From: Paenibacillus sp. JNUCC32 | Lineage (GTDB): Bacteria > Bacillota > Bacilli > Paenibacillales > Paenibacillaceae | Assembly: GCF_014863545.1 (NCBI RefSeq) | Contig: NZ_CP062260.1 | Span: 2,542,001-2,606,000 of the forward strand | Direction of reading: 5' to 3' | Length of the DNA: 64,000 nucleotides | Shown here: positions 42,845 through 51,702 of the stretch, piece after piece | How the letters are laid out: every line of letters starts with the position of its first letter | Position numbering within the stretch: position 1 is the stretch's first letter | Translations under genes and position numbers: made by a program | Notes under the pieces: generated by a model | Told to the model about the DNA's origin: nothing | Seen by the model: the letters and a program-made list of their open reading frames with translations, nothing else | The model's database searches: none

Positions 42845-44332
42845 ATGTCAGATCCATCTGCAATTGTCCGTAACACCTCAGAAGAAAGAGCTTTTGCTAT
42901 TAAAGACATCCTTGCGCCATTGCTTGCCGTCATCATCGGCACCTTCATGGTCCTTTTGGACAGCACGGTCGTCAATGTCGCCGTACCTACGCTGGTTCAA
43001 TATTTTGATAGCTCTCTGCATACCATTCAATGGTCGATCGCCGCATACACGCTTGCATTGTCCGCGGTCATCCCTCTCGCGGGATGGCTATCGGATAAAT
43101 TTCAGCCCAAACGGGTGTTTCTCATATCGATCGGATTGTTTACGATAGGATCCGTGTTATGTGCTTTTGCCCAGACAGCCGAGCAGCTTATCGCCTTTCG
43201 TGTTATTCAAGGCATGGGTGGCGGCATGGTGTCGCCGATCGGAATGGCGATGGTATACCGTTTGGCACCTCCTGACAAAAGAGGTTCTATTATAGGGATG
43301 TTTGGAATTCCTTTACTGCTTGCCCCAGCGCTCGGTCCCGTATTATCCGGATGGCTGATTGAGTTTGTCAGCTGGCAATGGATATTTCTGATCAATCTCC
43401 CCATTGGCATGATCGGACTATTCGTGGGCATCAAACATCTGCCTTCCTTTTCAGAAAAAGAGGCTCCGTCTCTGGACATTGTCGGCATGCTTCTTGGGCC
43501 TGTAGCTTTTGCCATGATTACTTATGGAGTCAGTGAGGGAGGGGTAAGCTGGACTTCCGCCAAGACTTTATCCGGTCTGATCATTGGTGTGTTAGCACTT
43601 GTTCTTTTCATATGGTCTTGTTTGAGACAAGAACAGCCTTTGCTTGAGCTGCGTGCGTTCAGATCGACTGATTTTACACGTGGTATCATCATCTCCTGGA
43701 TCATGCAGGCAGCGATGTTCGGTTCCGTGCTTCTATTCCCGCTGCTTCTTCAGCAGATTAGAGGTTTCACTCCGTTGACGACCGGGCTCATCCTGCTGCC
43801 GCAGGCAGTCGGTTCCATGATTTTTATGCCTATGGCCGGAAGGCTTTTTGATAAGGTGGGCGCACGTCCTCCGCTTGTGGCCGGAATGACGCTGATGACA
43901 GCGGCGTTGTTCACGATGTCTTTTGTTCGAACCGATACCCCTTTACTGCTGATCATGATCGTATTGTTCTTCATGGGCTCCGGCATGGGGTTATCGATGA
44001 TGTCCCTGAATACGCATGTATTAAATGCAATCCCTAAGAGCCTTGTAAGCCGGGTTACTCCGCTAACAAGTGCATCGCAGCAGGTCATCGCTTCGTTTGC
44101 CGTAGCCGGCTTCACGGGATATTTATCTTCCCGGATGACATCAAGCCTGCCGAATAACCCTGTTGGAACCAACCCTATGGATTCCCATGCTGCATCCTTT
44201 GCGGACACCTTTTTCCTGGCTGCCTGCATTGCTTGCGCGGGACTGGTTCTCAGCTTATTTCTTAGAAAACCCAAACAAATAACCGATGTATTCTTCGTTC
44301 CATTGAACAGCAGACATAATAAGCCACAATAA
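42845..44332 (+). CDS. MFS multidrug exporter, DHA2 (EmrB/QacA) family
   Basis: 495-residue proton-driven exporter with about 14 membrane helices. Motif D1 is LDSTVVNVAVPTL, motif A is LAGWLSDKFQPKRVF, and the antiporter motif C is GIPLLLAPALGPVLSGWL. The substrate is likely a toxic hydrophobic compound, not identifiable. Ribosome site is modest (AAAGTGGG). It is the first gene of a probable MFS, hydrolase and TetR unit, spaced 24 bp from the hydrolase gene, with a strong promoter that a repressor may silence. Confidence 0.92.
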   Translation: MSDPSAIVRNTSEERAFAIKDILAPLLAVIIGTFMVLLDSTVVNVAVPTLVQYFDSSLHTIQWSIAAYTLALSAVIPLAGWLSDKFQPKRVFLISIGLFTIGSVLCAFAQTAEQLIAFRVIQGMGGGMVSPIGMAMVYRLAPPDKRGSIIGMFGIPLLLAPALGPVLSGWLIEFVSWQWIFLINLPIGMIGLFVGIKHLPSFSEKEAPSLDIVGMLLGPVAFAMITYGVSEGGVSWTSAKTLSGLIIGVLALVLFIWSCLRQEQPLLELRAFRSTDFTRGIIISWIMQAAMFGSVLLFPLLLQQIRGFTPLTTGLILLPQAVGSMIFMPMAGRLFDKVGARPPLVAGMTLMTAALFTMSFVRTDTPLLLIMIVLFFMGSGMGLSMMSLNTHVLNAIPKSLVSRVTPLTSASQQVIASFAVAGFTGYLSSRMTSSLPNNPVGTNPMDSHAASFADTFFLAACIACAGLVLSLFLRKPKQITDVFFVPLNSRHNKPQ

Positions 44333-44356
44333 CCGTTACACATAGGAGGAACTTAC

Positions 44357-45808
44357 TTGAGAATCGGAGAAATGGTTATCATACTATTCATTATCGCGCT
44401 GGCTATAATTACGATTTGGGGCCAAAGATCGAAGAAAAGCCCGCTGATTTACTCGTTAATCGCGCTATTTATCGTTACGGTTGTGCAGATCATCGTTGAG
44501 GATTGCCGGTGGCAAATGATTCCTTGTTATGCGGCTTCCGTTATCCTAACGGTTTGCATCATTTTTAGAAAACCCAAAAAGAAACCGCGCAGTAAGAGCG
44601 GGAGAAGATGGATAGCCGGGTTGTGGACCACGGTATTGCTCCTATACGCTTCGGTCATGGTCGCACTGCCTCTCCTGCTCCCTGTATTCGCATTTCATCA
44701 ACCTCAGGGAACCTATAGTGTGGGAACTGCGGTATACCACTTTATTGACAATCACCGGCCCGATGAGTATTCTGCCGAACCGACGGATCACCGCGAGCTG
44801 ATGGTACAGTTATGGTATCCCTCCGAGCCCGAAACGGGGGAAGAAGCCGCACCCTATATCCGTAATGTAACAGCGATTACACAAGGTCTCGAACAGGCCT
44901 TGTCCTTCCCTGCCTGGACGTTAAGCCATTTGGGTCTCGTGGAGACCCATGCCTACAGCAATGCCCCGCTGTCTACCACGGAGCAGGAATATCCGATCTT
45001 GATCTTTTCACATGGCATGACGGGTTTCCGCAACCAAAATACCTTCCAGATTGAAGAGCTGGCCAGCCATGGATATATCGTGGTTGGAATCGACCATGTC
45101 TATGATGCGGCTGCAACCGTATACCCGGACGGCCGGGAGATTTTGATCAACAAGCACCAGCTTTCTGGTTTTGAAGCGCTTGACGAGCACATGACATTAT
45201 GGACTCAGGATGTATCCTTTATTTTGAATCGGCTGGAACAAATGAATAGACAGGATGAACAGGAACGTTTTACCGGCCGTCTTGATCTGGAGCGAATCGG
45301 CATGTTCGGGCATTCTTACGGCGGTGCCGCTGCAGCCCAGATGCTGCTGAAGGATTCTCGTATCAAGGCTGCGATCAATATGGATGGAACCTTATATGGA
45401 GACCCCATGCCGAGCACGGGACTGAATAAGCCATACCTACAGATGAATGGAGAGAAAAGTATCGATAAGTCGATATTCGATAACTCGCTGGATCAAGCCA
45501 TGGCGCAAAGCGGCCATACACGGGAGTATTACGAAGATTTTTGGGAGGAGACGGTAAGGCGTCGCATGAATGCTCTGCAGGGGGGCGGATACACGATGAC
45601 GATACCGCATACTTCCCATATGAGTTATACGGATTTTCATCTGTTCTCTCCGCTGCTGCCTAATCCGGGAGAGGATCCAGAATCGGTTCATCGCATCATA
45701 AACGAGGTAAGCGTTGCTTTCTTTGACCAGCATCTCAAGGAAATACGGGAGAACGCAATGAATGAATTATCGAAGAAATATCCGGTTATCGAGCTCGTTC
45801 AAGATTGA
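44357..45808 (+). CDS. Membrane-anchored alpha/beta hydrolase, PAF-acetylhydrolase-like
   Basis: 483 residues. Two or three membrane helices occupy the first 120 residues (MVIILFIIALAIITIWG; IAGLWTTVLLLYASVMVALP), followed by a large esterase domain. The oxyanion region is LIFSHGMTGFR, the nucleophile elbow is GHSYGGAAAA, and PHTSHMSYTDF near the end holds the likely catalytic His. This resembles the PAF-AH/chlorophyllase-like lipases. TTG start at 44357 with AGGAGG eight bases before it. Its gene follows the exporter closely, suggesting that the two act on the same compound. Confidence 0.87.
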   Translation: MRIGEMVIILFIIALAIITIWGQRSKKSPLIYSLIALFIVTVVQIIVEDCRWQMIPCYAASVILTVCIIFRKPKKKPRSKSGRRWIAGLWTTVLLLYASVMVALPLLLPVFAFHQPQGTYSVGTAVYHFIDNHRPDEYSAEPTDHRELMVQLWYPSEPETGEEAAPYIRNVTAITQGLEQALSFPAWTLSHLGLVETHAYSNAPLSTTEQEYPILIFSHGMTGFRNQNTFQIEELASHGYIVVGIDHVYDAAATVYPDGREILINKHQLSGFEALDEHMTLWTQDVSFILNRLEQMNRQDEQERFTGRLDLERIGMFGHSYGGAAAAQMLLKDSRIKAAINMDGTLYGDPMPSTGLNKPYLQMNGEKSIDKSIFDNSLDQAMAQSGHTREYYEDFWEETVRRRMNALQGGGYTMTIPHTSHMSYTDFHLFSPLLPNPGEDPESVHRIINEVSVAFFDQHLKEIRENAMNELSKKYPVIELVQD

Positions 45809-45902
45809 GGCGCCGTTCTTGTGCCTGTGGATTAGCTCTGCAAAAAACGATATGATAGTGATCGAATCCGGTTTGTTTGTACATCGTTAAGGGGGCCGCG
45901 CT

Positions 45903-46790
45903 ATGAGTTTGTTAAAAGAAAAAATATTGCAATCGGCTATTCGTTCCTTTGCCGAAAAAGGATACCAAGCGACTTCGATTCAAGATATCGCGGATGATTG
46001 CAGCATTGCTAAAGGCTCAATCTATAAATACTATGGTTCCAAAGAAGAGCTGTACATCCGTATTCTGGAGAAACGACAGCAAGATATGATTGATGCCGTA
46101 GAACAGATCCGCAAAAAAGGTTTATCCCGCAGGGAAACTTTTCTTGAGGAGATCGCTTATCAGTTCGATTTTTTCATCGAGCATGGATATTATATATCGC
46201 GTGATCATAACGAGCTCCCACCGGCGAACAGTGACAAGATCGGTACCGTCATCCATCAGCTTCAATTGAATATGTTTCGTTATTACCAAGATATTTTGCT
46301 CCGTCATTACGGGGATTTGATAGCGGAATGGAAATGGGATGCTACAGCCGTCTTTAACGGATTGATCCGCGAGTATACCTTTCATGTCTTGTTTGGATTC
46401 AAACCGCTCATCCAAAAGGAATTAGCTGTTTTCATTGCTGAGCGAATGGATGATCTTGTACTGGGATTGGAAAAACGTGATCCTCGTCCCCTGCTCACCG
46501 ACGAACTCATGAAGGAATATTCGATGATTGATCTAGAAGCACTTACCCATACGCAAGAAATTCGAAGAACGGCATTGATGGATACGATCGAGTCGATTAT
46601 CCCCGATATGTCCACTACGAATTCTAGAAAAAATGACTTGTCTGAGGTAACGGCAATGCTGCGGGAAGAGTTCTCCGCAGAACGTCCTCGACCCTTTTTG
46701 ATCCAAGCGCTGCTAAAGGATCTGTCTTCGGAGAACGAGCTGACTTTTTACACGAATCAGCTGCTCCAGTTGATTCGAGAAGGCAATTAA
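45903..46790 (+). CDS. TetR family regulator with extended C-terminus
   Basis: 295 residues, longer than most TetR proteins (about 200). The N-terminal DNA-binding domain is textbook (AIRSFAEKGYQATSIQDIAD; CSIAKGSIYKYYGSKEELY). The long helical C-terminal part is of the type seen with multidrug and lipid regulators. It follows the exporter and hydrolase genes on the same strand, 94 bp on, and is the best candidate repressor of the dyad at 42780-42799. Ends at a bidirectional terminator. Confidence 0.9.
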   Translation: MSLLKEKILQSAIRSFAEKGYQATSIQDIADDCSIAKGSIYKYYGSKEELYIRILEKRQQDMIDAVEQIRKKGLSRRETFLEEIAYQFDFFIEHGYYISRDHNELPPANSDKIGTVIHQLQLNMFRYYQDILLRHYGDLIAEWKWDATAVFNGLIREYTFHVLFGFKPLIQKELAVFIAERMDDLVLGLEKRDPRPLLTDELMKEYSMIDLEALTHTQEIRRTALMDTIESIIPDMSTTNSRKNDLSEVTAMLREEFSAERPRPFLIQALLKDLSSENELTFYTNQLLQLIREGN

Positions 46791-46863
46791 GGTAGAGTTC
46801 AATTGAAATCAAGCGAGACTGGGTTTCTGTAAGATTACCTAGATGATATAACAATAAAATGTT

Positions 46864-46899
46864 AAAAAAGCTGCCGCTAATGAGCGGACAGCTTTTTTT
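46864..46899. terminator. Bidirectional terminator between TetR and ABC-F genes
   Basis: AAAAAAGCTG and CAGCTTTTTT form the outer stem, CCGCT-AATG-AGCGG the inner, with one bulged A. It serves the convergent TetR and ABC-F genes. Confidence 0.88.
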
Positions 46900-46975
46900 G
46901 AAATTCACTATAAAAAGACATGGGCTAGCTAATCCATACTCCCGCTTCTTCCCGGGATAACCGCCTTGTTCTTTC

Positions 46976-48472
46976 TTATGCTTCTTGATTGCCTTCTAGC
47001 TCAACGATTTTCGTTGCGACATTGTCGCAAAATGCACGATCATGCTCCACGAACAGAATGGTCGGTGCATATTCCAGCAATAGCTCTTCTATTTGCATAC
47101 GGGAAATAACGTCAATAAAATTAAGCGGTTCATCCCAAATATGCAAATGAGCCTGCTCACTAAGACTTTTGGCGATCAGGACCTTTTTCTTCTGTCCCCC
47201 GCTATAAGTCGAAATATCCTTTTCGAATTGGAGCCTCGAGAAATCGAGCTTCCGCAATATGGATTTAAACAGGCTCTCGTCAATTCCGCTGCTGGTGGCA
47301 TAATCCGACAAACTGCCCCGAAGATGGGAGGTGTCCTGGGATACGTAGGATATTTTCAGCTGACGATCCCTGCTGAGATGTCCCGTGTACTGCAGATCTT
47401 CTCCGCATATTAATTTCAGGATGCTGGATTTTCCTGATCCGTTTTTACCCGAAAGGGCAATTCGCTCCCCTTGTTCGATCGTGAAACTTACGTTCTCACA
47501 CACCGTCTTGGAGCCATACGAGATGGATACATTCTCCAGCTCGGCCAGCTGCTTTTTGTGGTACTCGAGCTGGGAAATCGCAAGACTCTCGGAGCTCTCG
47601 ATGTTTTTAAGGAGCTTCGATTTTTCTTCAATAGCGGATTGTTGCCGCTGCTCCAGGTTTTTGGAGCGTTTCATCATTTTCGCTGCCTTGTGGCCAATAT
47701 AGCCTTTATCGACTTTGGAACCGGAATTTCTGGTGCCGTTTTTCGTTTTTTCTACTTCATGTGACCAATTTCCCGTTCTTTTGGCAGAATCGGTTAATCG
47801 TTTAATGTCTTTCCTGAGTTTCTCGTCACTGGCGAGCTCAAATTGATCCTGTCGCTTTTTATTTTCCCACCATGCGGAGAAATTGCCCTTTTGAATCTCG
47901 ATATTGGTTTTATTGATGGACAGGATGTGGTCGACACAATCATCCAGGAATGCTCGATCGTGAGATACCAGAATGTACCCGCTTTTTTTGTTGAGATAGT
48001 CGCTGACCGATTTTCTCGCATGCATGTCAAGATGATTGGTCGGCTCGTCGATCAACAGGAAGCGGTTCTCTTTGGTAAAGAGCGCCGCCAGCATCACTTT
48101 GGTTTGTTCTCCGTTCGACAATGATTCATAAGGCCGATACAGAACATCTTCCGATACCTTCAGCAAGTTAAGCTCGCGCACGATTTGCCAATGAACATAC
48201 TCCGGATAAATCTCTTCGATTACATCCTGGGTAAGATATTCCTTGTGCTCGACATGGTAAGGAAAATAGTCGAAGCTCACGGCGGACGAAATATTCCCGC
48301 TGTATTCATACTTGCCCTGCAGCAGGTTCAAGAACGTGGTTTTCCCTCTGCCGTTTCTTCCGGTAAATCCTAATTTCCAATCGGTATCGATTTGAAAGCT
48401 CACATTCTCGAATATAGGATCATAACTGCTTTCATAAGCAAAGGTTAGGTTCGTTACATTAATTAATGACAT
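46976..48472 (-). CDS. ABC-F ribosomal protection protein, Lsa-like
   Basis: 498-residue cytosolic ATPase with two nucleotide-binding domains and no membrane helices. First Walker A is GFTGRNGRGKTTF, signature LSNGEQTKV, Walker B LLIDEPTNHLD; second Walker A is LSGKNGSGKSS, signature YSGGQKKKV and IWDEPLN. The linker between them (about 185-290) is the antibiotic-resistance-domain hairpin that reaches the peptidyl transferase centre. Sequence pattern (TDWKLGFTGRNGRGKTTFL) is very like Lsa(A), which frees ribosomes of lincosamides, streptogramin A and pleuromutilins; the actual spectrum here is inference. ATG at 48472 lies ten bases after GAGG; one at 48481 is too close. Preceded by an attenuator-like leader. 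Confidence 0.93.
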   Translation of the reverse strand: MSLINVTNLTFAYESSYDPIFENVSFQIDTDWKLGFTGRNGRGKTTFLNLLQGKYEYSGNISSAVSFDYFPYHVEHKEYLTQDVIEEIYPEYVHWQIVRELNLLKVSEDVLYRPYESLSNGEQTKVMLAALFTKENRFLLIDEPTNHLDMHARKSVSDYLNKKSGYILVSHDRAFLDDCVDHILSINKTNIEIQKGNFSAWWENKKRQDQFELASDEKLRKDIKRLTDSAKRTGNWSHEVEKTKNGTRNSGSKVDKGYIGHKAAKMMKRSKNLEQRQQSAIEEKSKLLKNIESSESLAISQLEYHKKQLAELENVSISYGSKTVCENVSFTIEQGERIALSGKNGSGKSSILKLICGEDLQYTGHLSRDRQLKISYVSQDTSHLRGSLSDYATSSGIDESLFKSILRKLDFSRLQFEKDISTYSGGQKKKVLIAKSLSEQAHLHIWDEPLNFIDVISRMQIEELLLEYAPTILFVEHDRAFCDNVATKIVELEGNQEA

Positions 48473-48506
48473 TTTACTCATTCCTCTATGGCGATATTTC
48501 AGAACG

Positions 48507-48549
48507 AAAAAAGCGCGAATAACACCAGATCCCCGGTGCTATCCACGCT
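48507..48549 (-). terminator. Intrinsic terminator in the leader of the ABC-F gene
   Basis: Leftward, AGCGTGGATAGCACC pairs with GGTGTTATTCGCGCT over 15 consecutive positions (three G-U pairs), loop of eight, then TTTTTT. It ends 35 bases before the ABC-F start codon on the same strand, and no other leftward gene except the 42-codon frame precedes it, so it fits premature termination control. Confidence 0.8.
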
Positions 48550-48581
48550 AACGTTAACCTAACTATACCATAAAGAAACCA

Positions 48582-48701
48582 AGCGATTGATCAAGTCATC
48601 GCTAAGCATGCCTGTATATGAATATAGAAGGATAAAGTTCCGGTATCTGATTGGTTATGATGTGAACCTTGTCTAGTGTTCCCCGTTTCGACAGGTTCAC
48701 A
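48582..48701 (-). promoter_or_regulatory. Two stem-loops of the ABC-F leader
   Basis: Leftward transcript: TGTGAACCT (48701-48693) pairs with AGGTTCACA (48669-48661), extended by three pairs, inside the small reading frame; then AGCGAT (48603-48598) pairs with ATCGCT (48587-48582) and starts on the stop codon of that frame. A ribosome on the frame would prevent either stem, which suggests translation-sensitive folding upstream of the terminator. Confidence 0.5.
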
Positions 48702-48730
48702 TAAACATCTACAACCTCTAATTCAGTCAT
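48602..48730 (-). CDS. 42-codon reading frame in the ABC-F leader
   Basis: Begins MTELEVVDVYVNLSKRG and ends IFIYRHA, with GGAGGG eight bases upstream of its ATG and a TATAAT box 30 bp beyond. I recognise no family. It is too long for a classic stalling peptide but lies between a promoter and an intrinsic terminator in front of an ABC-F gene, and part of its sequence forms a stable hairpin. It could be a leader peptide for antibiotic-responsive attenuation, or a small protein or decayed gene fragment. Confidence 0.55.
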   Translation of the reverse strand: MTELEVVDVYVNLSKRGTLDKVHIITNQIPELYPSIFIYRHA

Positions 48731-48759
48731 CGCTTTATCCCTCCTCTGTATAATCACTC

Positions 48760-48787
48760 ATTATAGTCCGAATATAAAAAAACTTAA
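48760..48787 (-). promoter_or_regulatory. Promoter of the ABC-F leader
   Basis: Leftward: TTAAGT (48787-48782), 16 bp, TATAAT (48765-48760). A second candidate, TTGATC-N16-TATGGT, starts nearer the terminator (about 48595-48568) and would bypass the small reading frame. Confidence 0.45.
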
Positions 48788-48916
48788 CATGAAAACCTCC
48801 CATTGGTCAACCTGCTCGGGTGTCTCGCCATTTCAAAATTCTGAACGAAGGCCATGGATCATATCGGACTTTCCGATCTTGCGCAAATAGCGGGTTGCTG
48901 TTAGGATAATTCGAGT

Positions 48917-48930
48917 GGCAGCTAGCTGCC
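48917..48930. promoter_or_regulatory. 14-bp perfect palindrome upstream of mscL
   Basis: GGCAGCTAGCTGCC, 33 bp before the mscL start codon. Too tight to fold well as RNA, so a DNA-binding site is more likely. Just upstream is GATAAT, a possible -10. The rest of the gap 48788-48963 shows nothing else. Confidence 0.35.
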
Positions 48931-48963
48931 TAATCATATGGATCGAAAAGCAGGTGACCGATT

Positions 48964-49362
48964 ATGAATTTGTTAAAAGAATTTAAAACCTTCGCACTCA
49001 AGGGTAATGTGCTGGATTTGGCCATTGGGGTGATCATAGGGGCAGCCTTCGGCAAGATCGTATCCTCGCTCGTGAGCGATATCATTATGCCGGTGATTGG
49101 CTTGCTTCTTGGCGGTGTGGATTTATCAGGGCTGAAGGCTACCATCGGGGACGCAACGCTGACTTACGGAGTCTTCCTTCAAACCGTCGTGGACTTCCTG
49201 ATCGTCTCCTTCTCGATATTCATGTTCATCCGCACGCTCAACCGCTTCAAACGCAAAGAAGAGACCAAAGCCGAAGAACCGCCGGCTCCGTCGAAGGAAG
49301 AAGTTTTGTTAGCTGAGATTCGCGATTTGCTGAAACAGCAAAACCAGGCCTCCGAAAAATAA
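48964..49362 (+). CDS. mscL: Large-conductance mechanosensitive channel MscL
   Basis: 132 residues, full length. It shows the N-terminal amphipathic helix ([20 protein letters not shown]), TM1 with the gate [17 protein letters not shown], the periplasmic-side loop, TM2 ([20 protein letters not shown]) and the C-terminal bundle helix ([16 protein letters not shown]). It opens on membrane tension to release solutes in osmotic downshock. Monocistronic with a strong terminator at 49377. Confidence 0.97.
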   Translation: MNLLKEFKTFALKGNVLDLAIGVIIGAAFGKIVSSLVSDIIMPVIGLLLGGVDLSGLKATIGDATLTYGVFLQTVVDFLIVSFSIFMFIRTLNRFKRKEETKAEEPPAPSKEEVLLAEIRDLLKQQNQASEK

Positions 49363-49376
49363 AACAGGATTCCACT

Positions 49377-49414
49377 AGAACGTGTTTTCAAGATGAAAAC
49401 ACGTTCTTTTTTTT
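49377..49414 (+). terminator. Terminator of mscL
   Basis: AGAACGTGTTTTC, five-nt loop, GAAAACACGTTCT, then TTTTTTT: perfect 13-bp stem with T-run. Confidence 0.95.
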
Positions 49415-49573
49415 GATCCACTACGGATAACATGGCGATCCCGACCTTATATGATATTGACAGATCCGAATCGCTAGAATTATAATTCATACTAACCCTA
49501 CTAATATAGTATGTTTTAAAAAACGGCAATTAACCGTCCAACCTTGGGCTGCCCGGAAAAGGAGAGATTCCAC

Positions 49574-50020
49574 ATGCCAAATGTTCAAACGTTTAAAGCT
49601 ACCGCTCAATTGCAAGAAGGGGTAAAAGTCATAACGAAAGCAAGACAATTCGAGCTGGTCATCGATGAGCCTCAAAGTCTCGGCGGTACGGATACCGGAA
49701 TGAACCCCGTCGAAGCCTTGCTTGCTTCCTTGGGTGCATGCCAATCGATCGTAGCCCGCGTATATGCGCCGAAATTCGATGTGGTGCTCGAGGATTTCAG
49801 GGTAGACGTCGAAGGCGACTTGGATCTGGACGGATTTTTTAACCGCTCCGAGGTGCGCCCCGGATACTCCGACATTCGATATACGTTTTACATCAAGACA
49901 CCATCGCCCGCCGATAAGGTGGAGTCGTTCGTGGCATTCCTGGAGAGTAAATGCCCTGTGGGAGATACGATTGCTGCGCCGGTGAATCTTAAGCTGAATC
50001 GCATCGTCATCGAAAACTGA
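49574..50020 (+). CDS. OsmC/Ohr family peroxide-stress protein
   Basis: 148 residues. Both reactive cysteines of the family are present, one in LASLGACQSI and one in ESKCPVGDTI, along with the NPVEALL motif. Such proteins reduce organic hydroperoxides through a Cys-Cys pair, as homodimers. This one is of the general OsmC-type rather than classic Ohr. ATG at 49574 is chosen because AAGGAGAG precedes it; a TTG-type frame upstream lacks a site. Single gene, ends in a terminator. Confidence 0.92.
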   Translation: MPNVQTFKATAQLQEGVKVITKARQFELVIDEPQSLGGTDTGMNPVEALLASLGACQSIVARVYAPKFDVVLEDFRVDVEGDLDLDGFFNRSEVRPGYSDIRYTFYIKTPSPADKVESFVAFLESKCPVGDTIAAPVNLKLNRIVIEN

Positions 50021-50032
50021 ACTCATGTACAT

Positions 50033-50078
50033 AGAGGGATGCAAGACCTGCACACAGCAGTCCTGCATCCCTCTTTTA
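50033..50078 (+). terminator. Terminator of the OsmC gene
   Basis: AGAGGGATGCA and TGCATCCCTCT, with an inner GAC/GTC pairing, then TTTTA. It may also stop the convergent deacetylase transcript. Confidence 0.88.
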
Positions 50079-50125
50079 TCTTATGCTTAAGAACTTGAGT
50101 CTACGCTGGGCTCCACCTTCCAAAT

Positions 50126-50923
50126 TTACAATCGCGCCATCTGACCACCTTTGATCTCAAAAGGCTCGCCTTCTACGCTAATCCACACGTTTAAGGCACT
50201 GGGGTTATGGATCATTCGGCTATCTGCCGAGAAACGAAGTTGGTCCAAGGCACTGCAGTATGCATAGATCTCGGCATTCGTGGCATACCAGATATCATTC
50301 CGCCCGCCGATCATGTCCCCGAATCGATCCACGAGATCCCAATTCCGGTCGTTCTCGAACTCGTAACTGTGGCCCCACACGTACAGGATGGCCATCCTGG
50401 AGAAAATCTGCTGCATATCCACGAACTTCTCCGCGTATTCCACCATTTCTTTATGATGACAAGTCGGATGCCAACGAAGCCAATCATCCGGCTTATGAAA
50501 CGAGCCATGGCTGTTTACCGTGCGAGCGTATTCCATGCCGACATATCTTAAAAGGCCGACCACTTGTTCACTGTAAGTGCCGAACGGATAACTCATTCCC
50601 TTAATGGGGTAATGAACCAAAGCTTCTAACGTTTTCCGGTCCTCTACGACCTGCTCCACCACTTGTTCGGTAGGTATTTGCTCCAGGAAGGGATGATCCA
50701 CGGTATGCGCGGATACCTCATGCCCCCGGTACAAGGATGCCACCTCCGAAGGGTCGATGTATCCGTCTTTGCCAAGCGTTCCGCTGTTCAAATGAAACGT
50801 GCCCCGTATTCCGTACTCATTCAGCTTCTTGACCAATTTTCGATCATGTTCGCGGCCATCATCAAAGCTAAGCGTCAGTGCCTTCTTGGCGCCATTCGGA
50901 AAACGGTCATATTGTATGCGCAT
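50126..50923 (-). CDS. Polysaccharide deacetylase (CE4/NodB-like)
   Basis: 265 residues without a signal peptide. Motif 1 is LTLSFDDGREHD, with the base and metal Asp pair; motif 2 is SAHTVDHPFL, holding the metal-binding His pair; motif 3 is like YPFGTYS. WGHSYEFEN near residue 190 takes the usual motif 5 place. The family removes N- or O-acetyl groups from sugars; absence of export signal suggests an intracellular oligosaccharide or small substrate. GGGAGG precedes the ATG. It stands alone between OsmC and DinB. Confidence 0.9.
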   Translation of the reverse strand: MRIQYDRFPNGAKKALTLSFDDGREHDRKLVKKLNEYGIRGTFHLNSGTLGKDGYIDPSEVASLYRGHEVSAHTVDHPFLEQIPTEQVVEQVVEDRKTLEALVHYPIKGMSYPFGTYSEQVVGLLRYVGMEYARTVNSHGSFHKPDDWLRWHPTCHHKEMVEYAEKFVDMQQIFSRMAILYVWGHSYEFENDRNWDLVDRFGDMIGGRNDIWYATNAEIYAYCSALDQLRFSADSRMIHNPSALNVWISVEGEPFEIKGGQMARL

Positions 50924-51008
50924 TCAAGTTCCTCCCATTTAAGATATTGACTCGCATCATATCCTATTAAGTTTCATTATACGATGATTGACACCGGGGA
51001 TACATCTA

Positions 51009-51554
51009 TTATTTCCTGTTTACGGCATATAGGAAGCGACCATAGCCGATCTCAGCCGCATTTTTCATCAGCTCGACATTAAGCCAGGCCGCCAGCTTAT
51101 GAAAGGGTTGATCCGTGAAAGGCCACCGGGTTCGTTCCGTCGAAAGAAAAGCATCGTCCGTCAACGCCGCCGCTTCACGTTCCCACCGCAGTCTCAAATC
51201 GTTAATCCGCTCTCTGGCCTCTTGAACGCTCCCAGCAGAATGGATATCGTTGCGGGTCATCGTCCCTTTGCCAAACGAATGGTTCAGCACCATCGTCCAC
51301 CAGTAGGTGATATGCCATGTCAGCCAGGTTATGCTGGGCGGGCCGACGTCGTACTCCTCGGATTCCGGCCATTCCGCGCGCCAGATTCCGGATTCGCGAT
51401 AAACATGAAGCCCCTTCGAGGCAGGCCGCCAAAAAAACTCCTCGTCTTCAAGGCCCGTGAGATGCAAATCAAGCATCTGCCAAGCGATTTGGAACTGGAA
51501 ATCAAGGGTGTTTCGAAGGATACAAGGCGGGTTAGCCGTATTTTTGTCCTGCAT
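51009..51554 (-). CDS. DinB superfamily protein
   Basis: 181 residues forming a four-helix bundle: FQFQIAWQMLDLHLTGL, the helix with WLTWHITYWW bearing the first metal His, and LNVELMKNAAEIGYGRF at the end. DinB-like proteins are mostly metal-binding thiol or maleylpyruvate-isomerase-like transferases; catalytic role here is unknown. GGAGG precedes the ATG by nine bases. It is read in the same direction as the deacetylase gene, 85 bp away. Confidence 0.85.
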   Translation of the reverse strand: MQDKNTANPPCILRNTLDFQFQIAWQMLDLHLTGLEDEEFFWRPASKGLHVYRESGIWRAEWPESEEYDVGPPSITWLTWHITYWWTMVLNHSFGKGTMTRNDIHSAGSVQEARERINDLRLRWEREAAALTDDAFLSTERTRWPFTDQPFHKLAAWLNVELMKNAAEIGYGRFLYAVNRK

Positions 51555-51674
51555 ATTACATTCCTCCGTTATCGTTTTAAATAAATATAGACGTTATTAA
51601 TATTCGCCTATCAATTCAAGGATATAATAAGCGATTGTTTATCACCAGTCAATCCATGGATCTGAACATCAGCA

Positions 51675-51702
51675 AACAAAAAAGCCGCAAGGATGCGGCT
51701 TA
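51675..51702 (-). terminator. Terminator overlapping the stop of the FAD oxidoreductase gene
   Basis: Leftward AAGCCGCA, four-nt loop, TGCGGCTT, TTTTG. The stem begins inside the TAA stop codon at 51702-51700, so the PKS cluster ends here. Confidence 0.88.
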
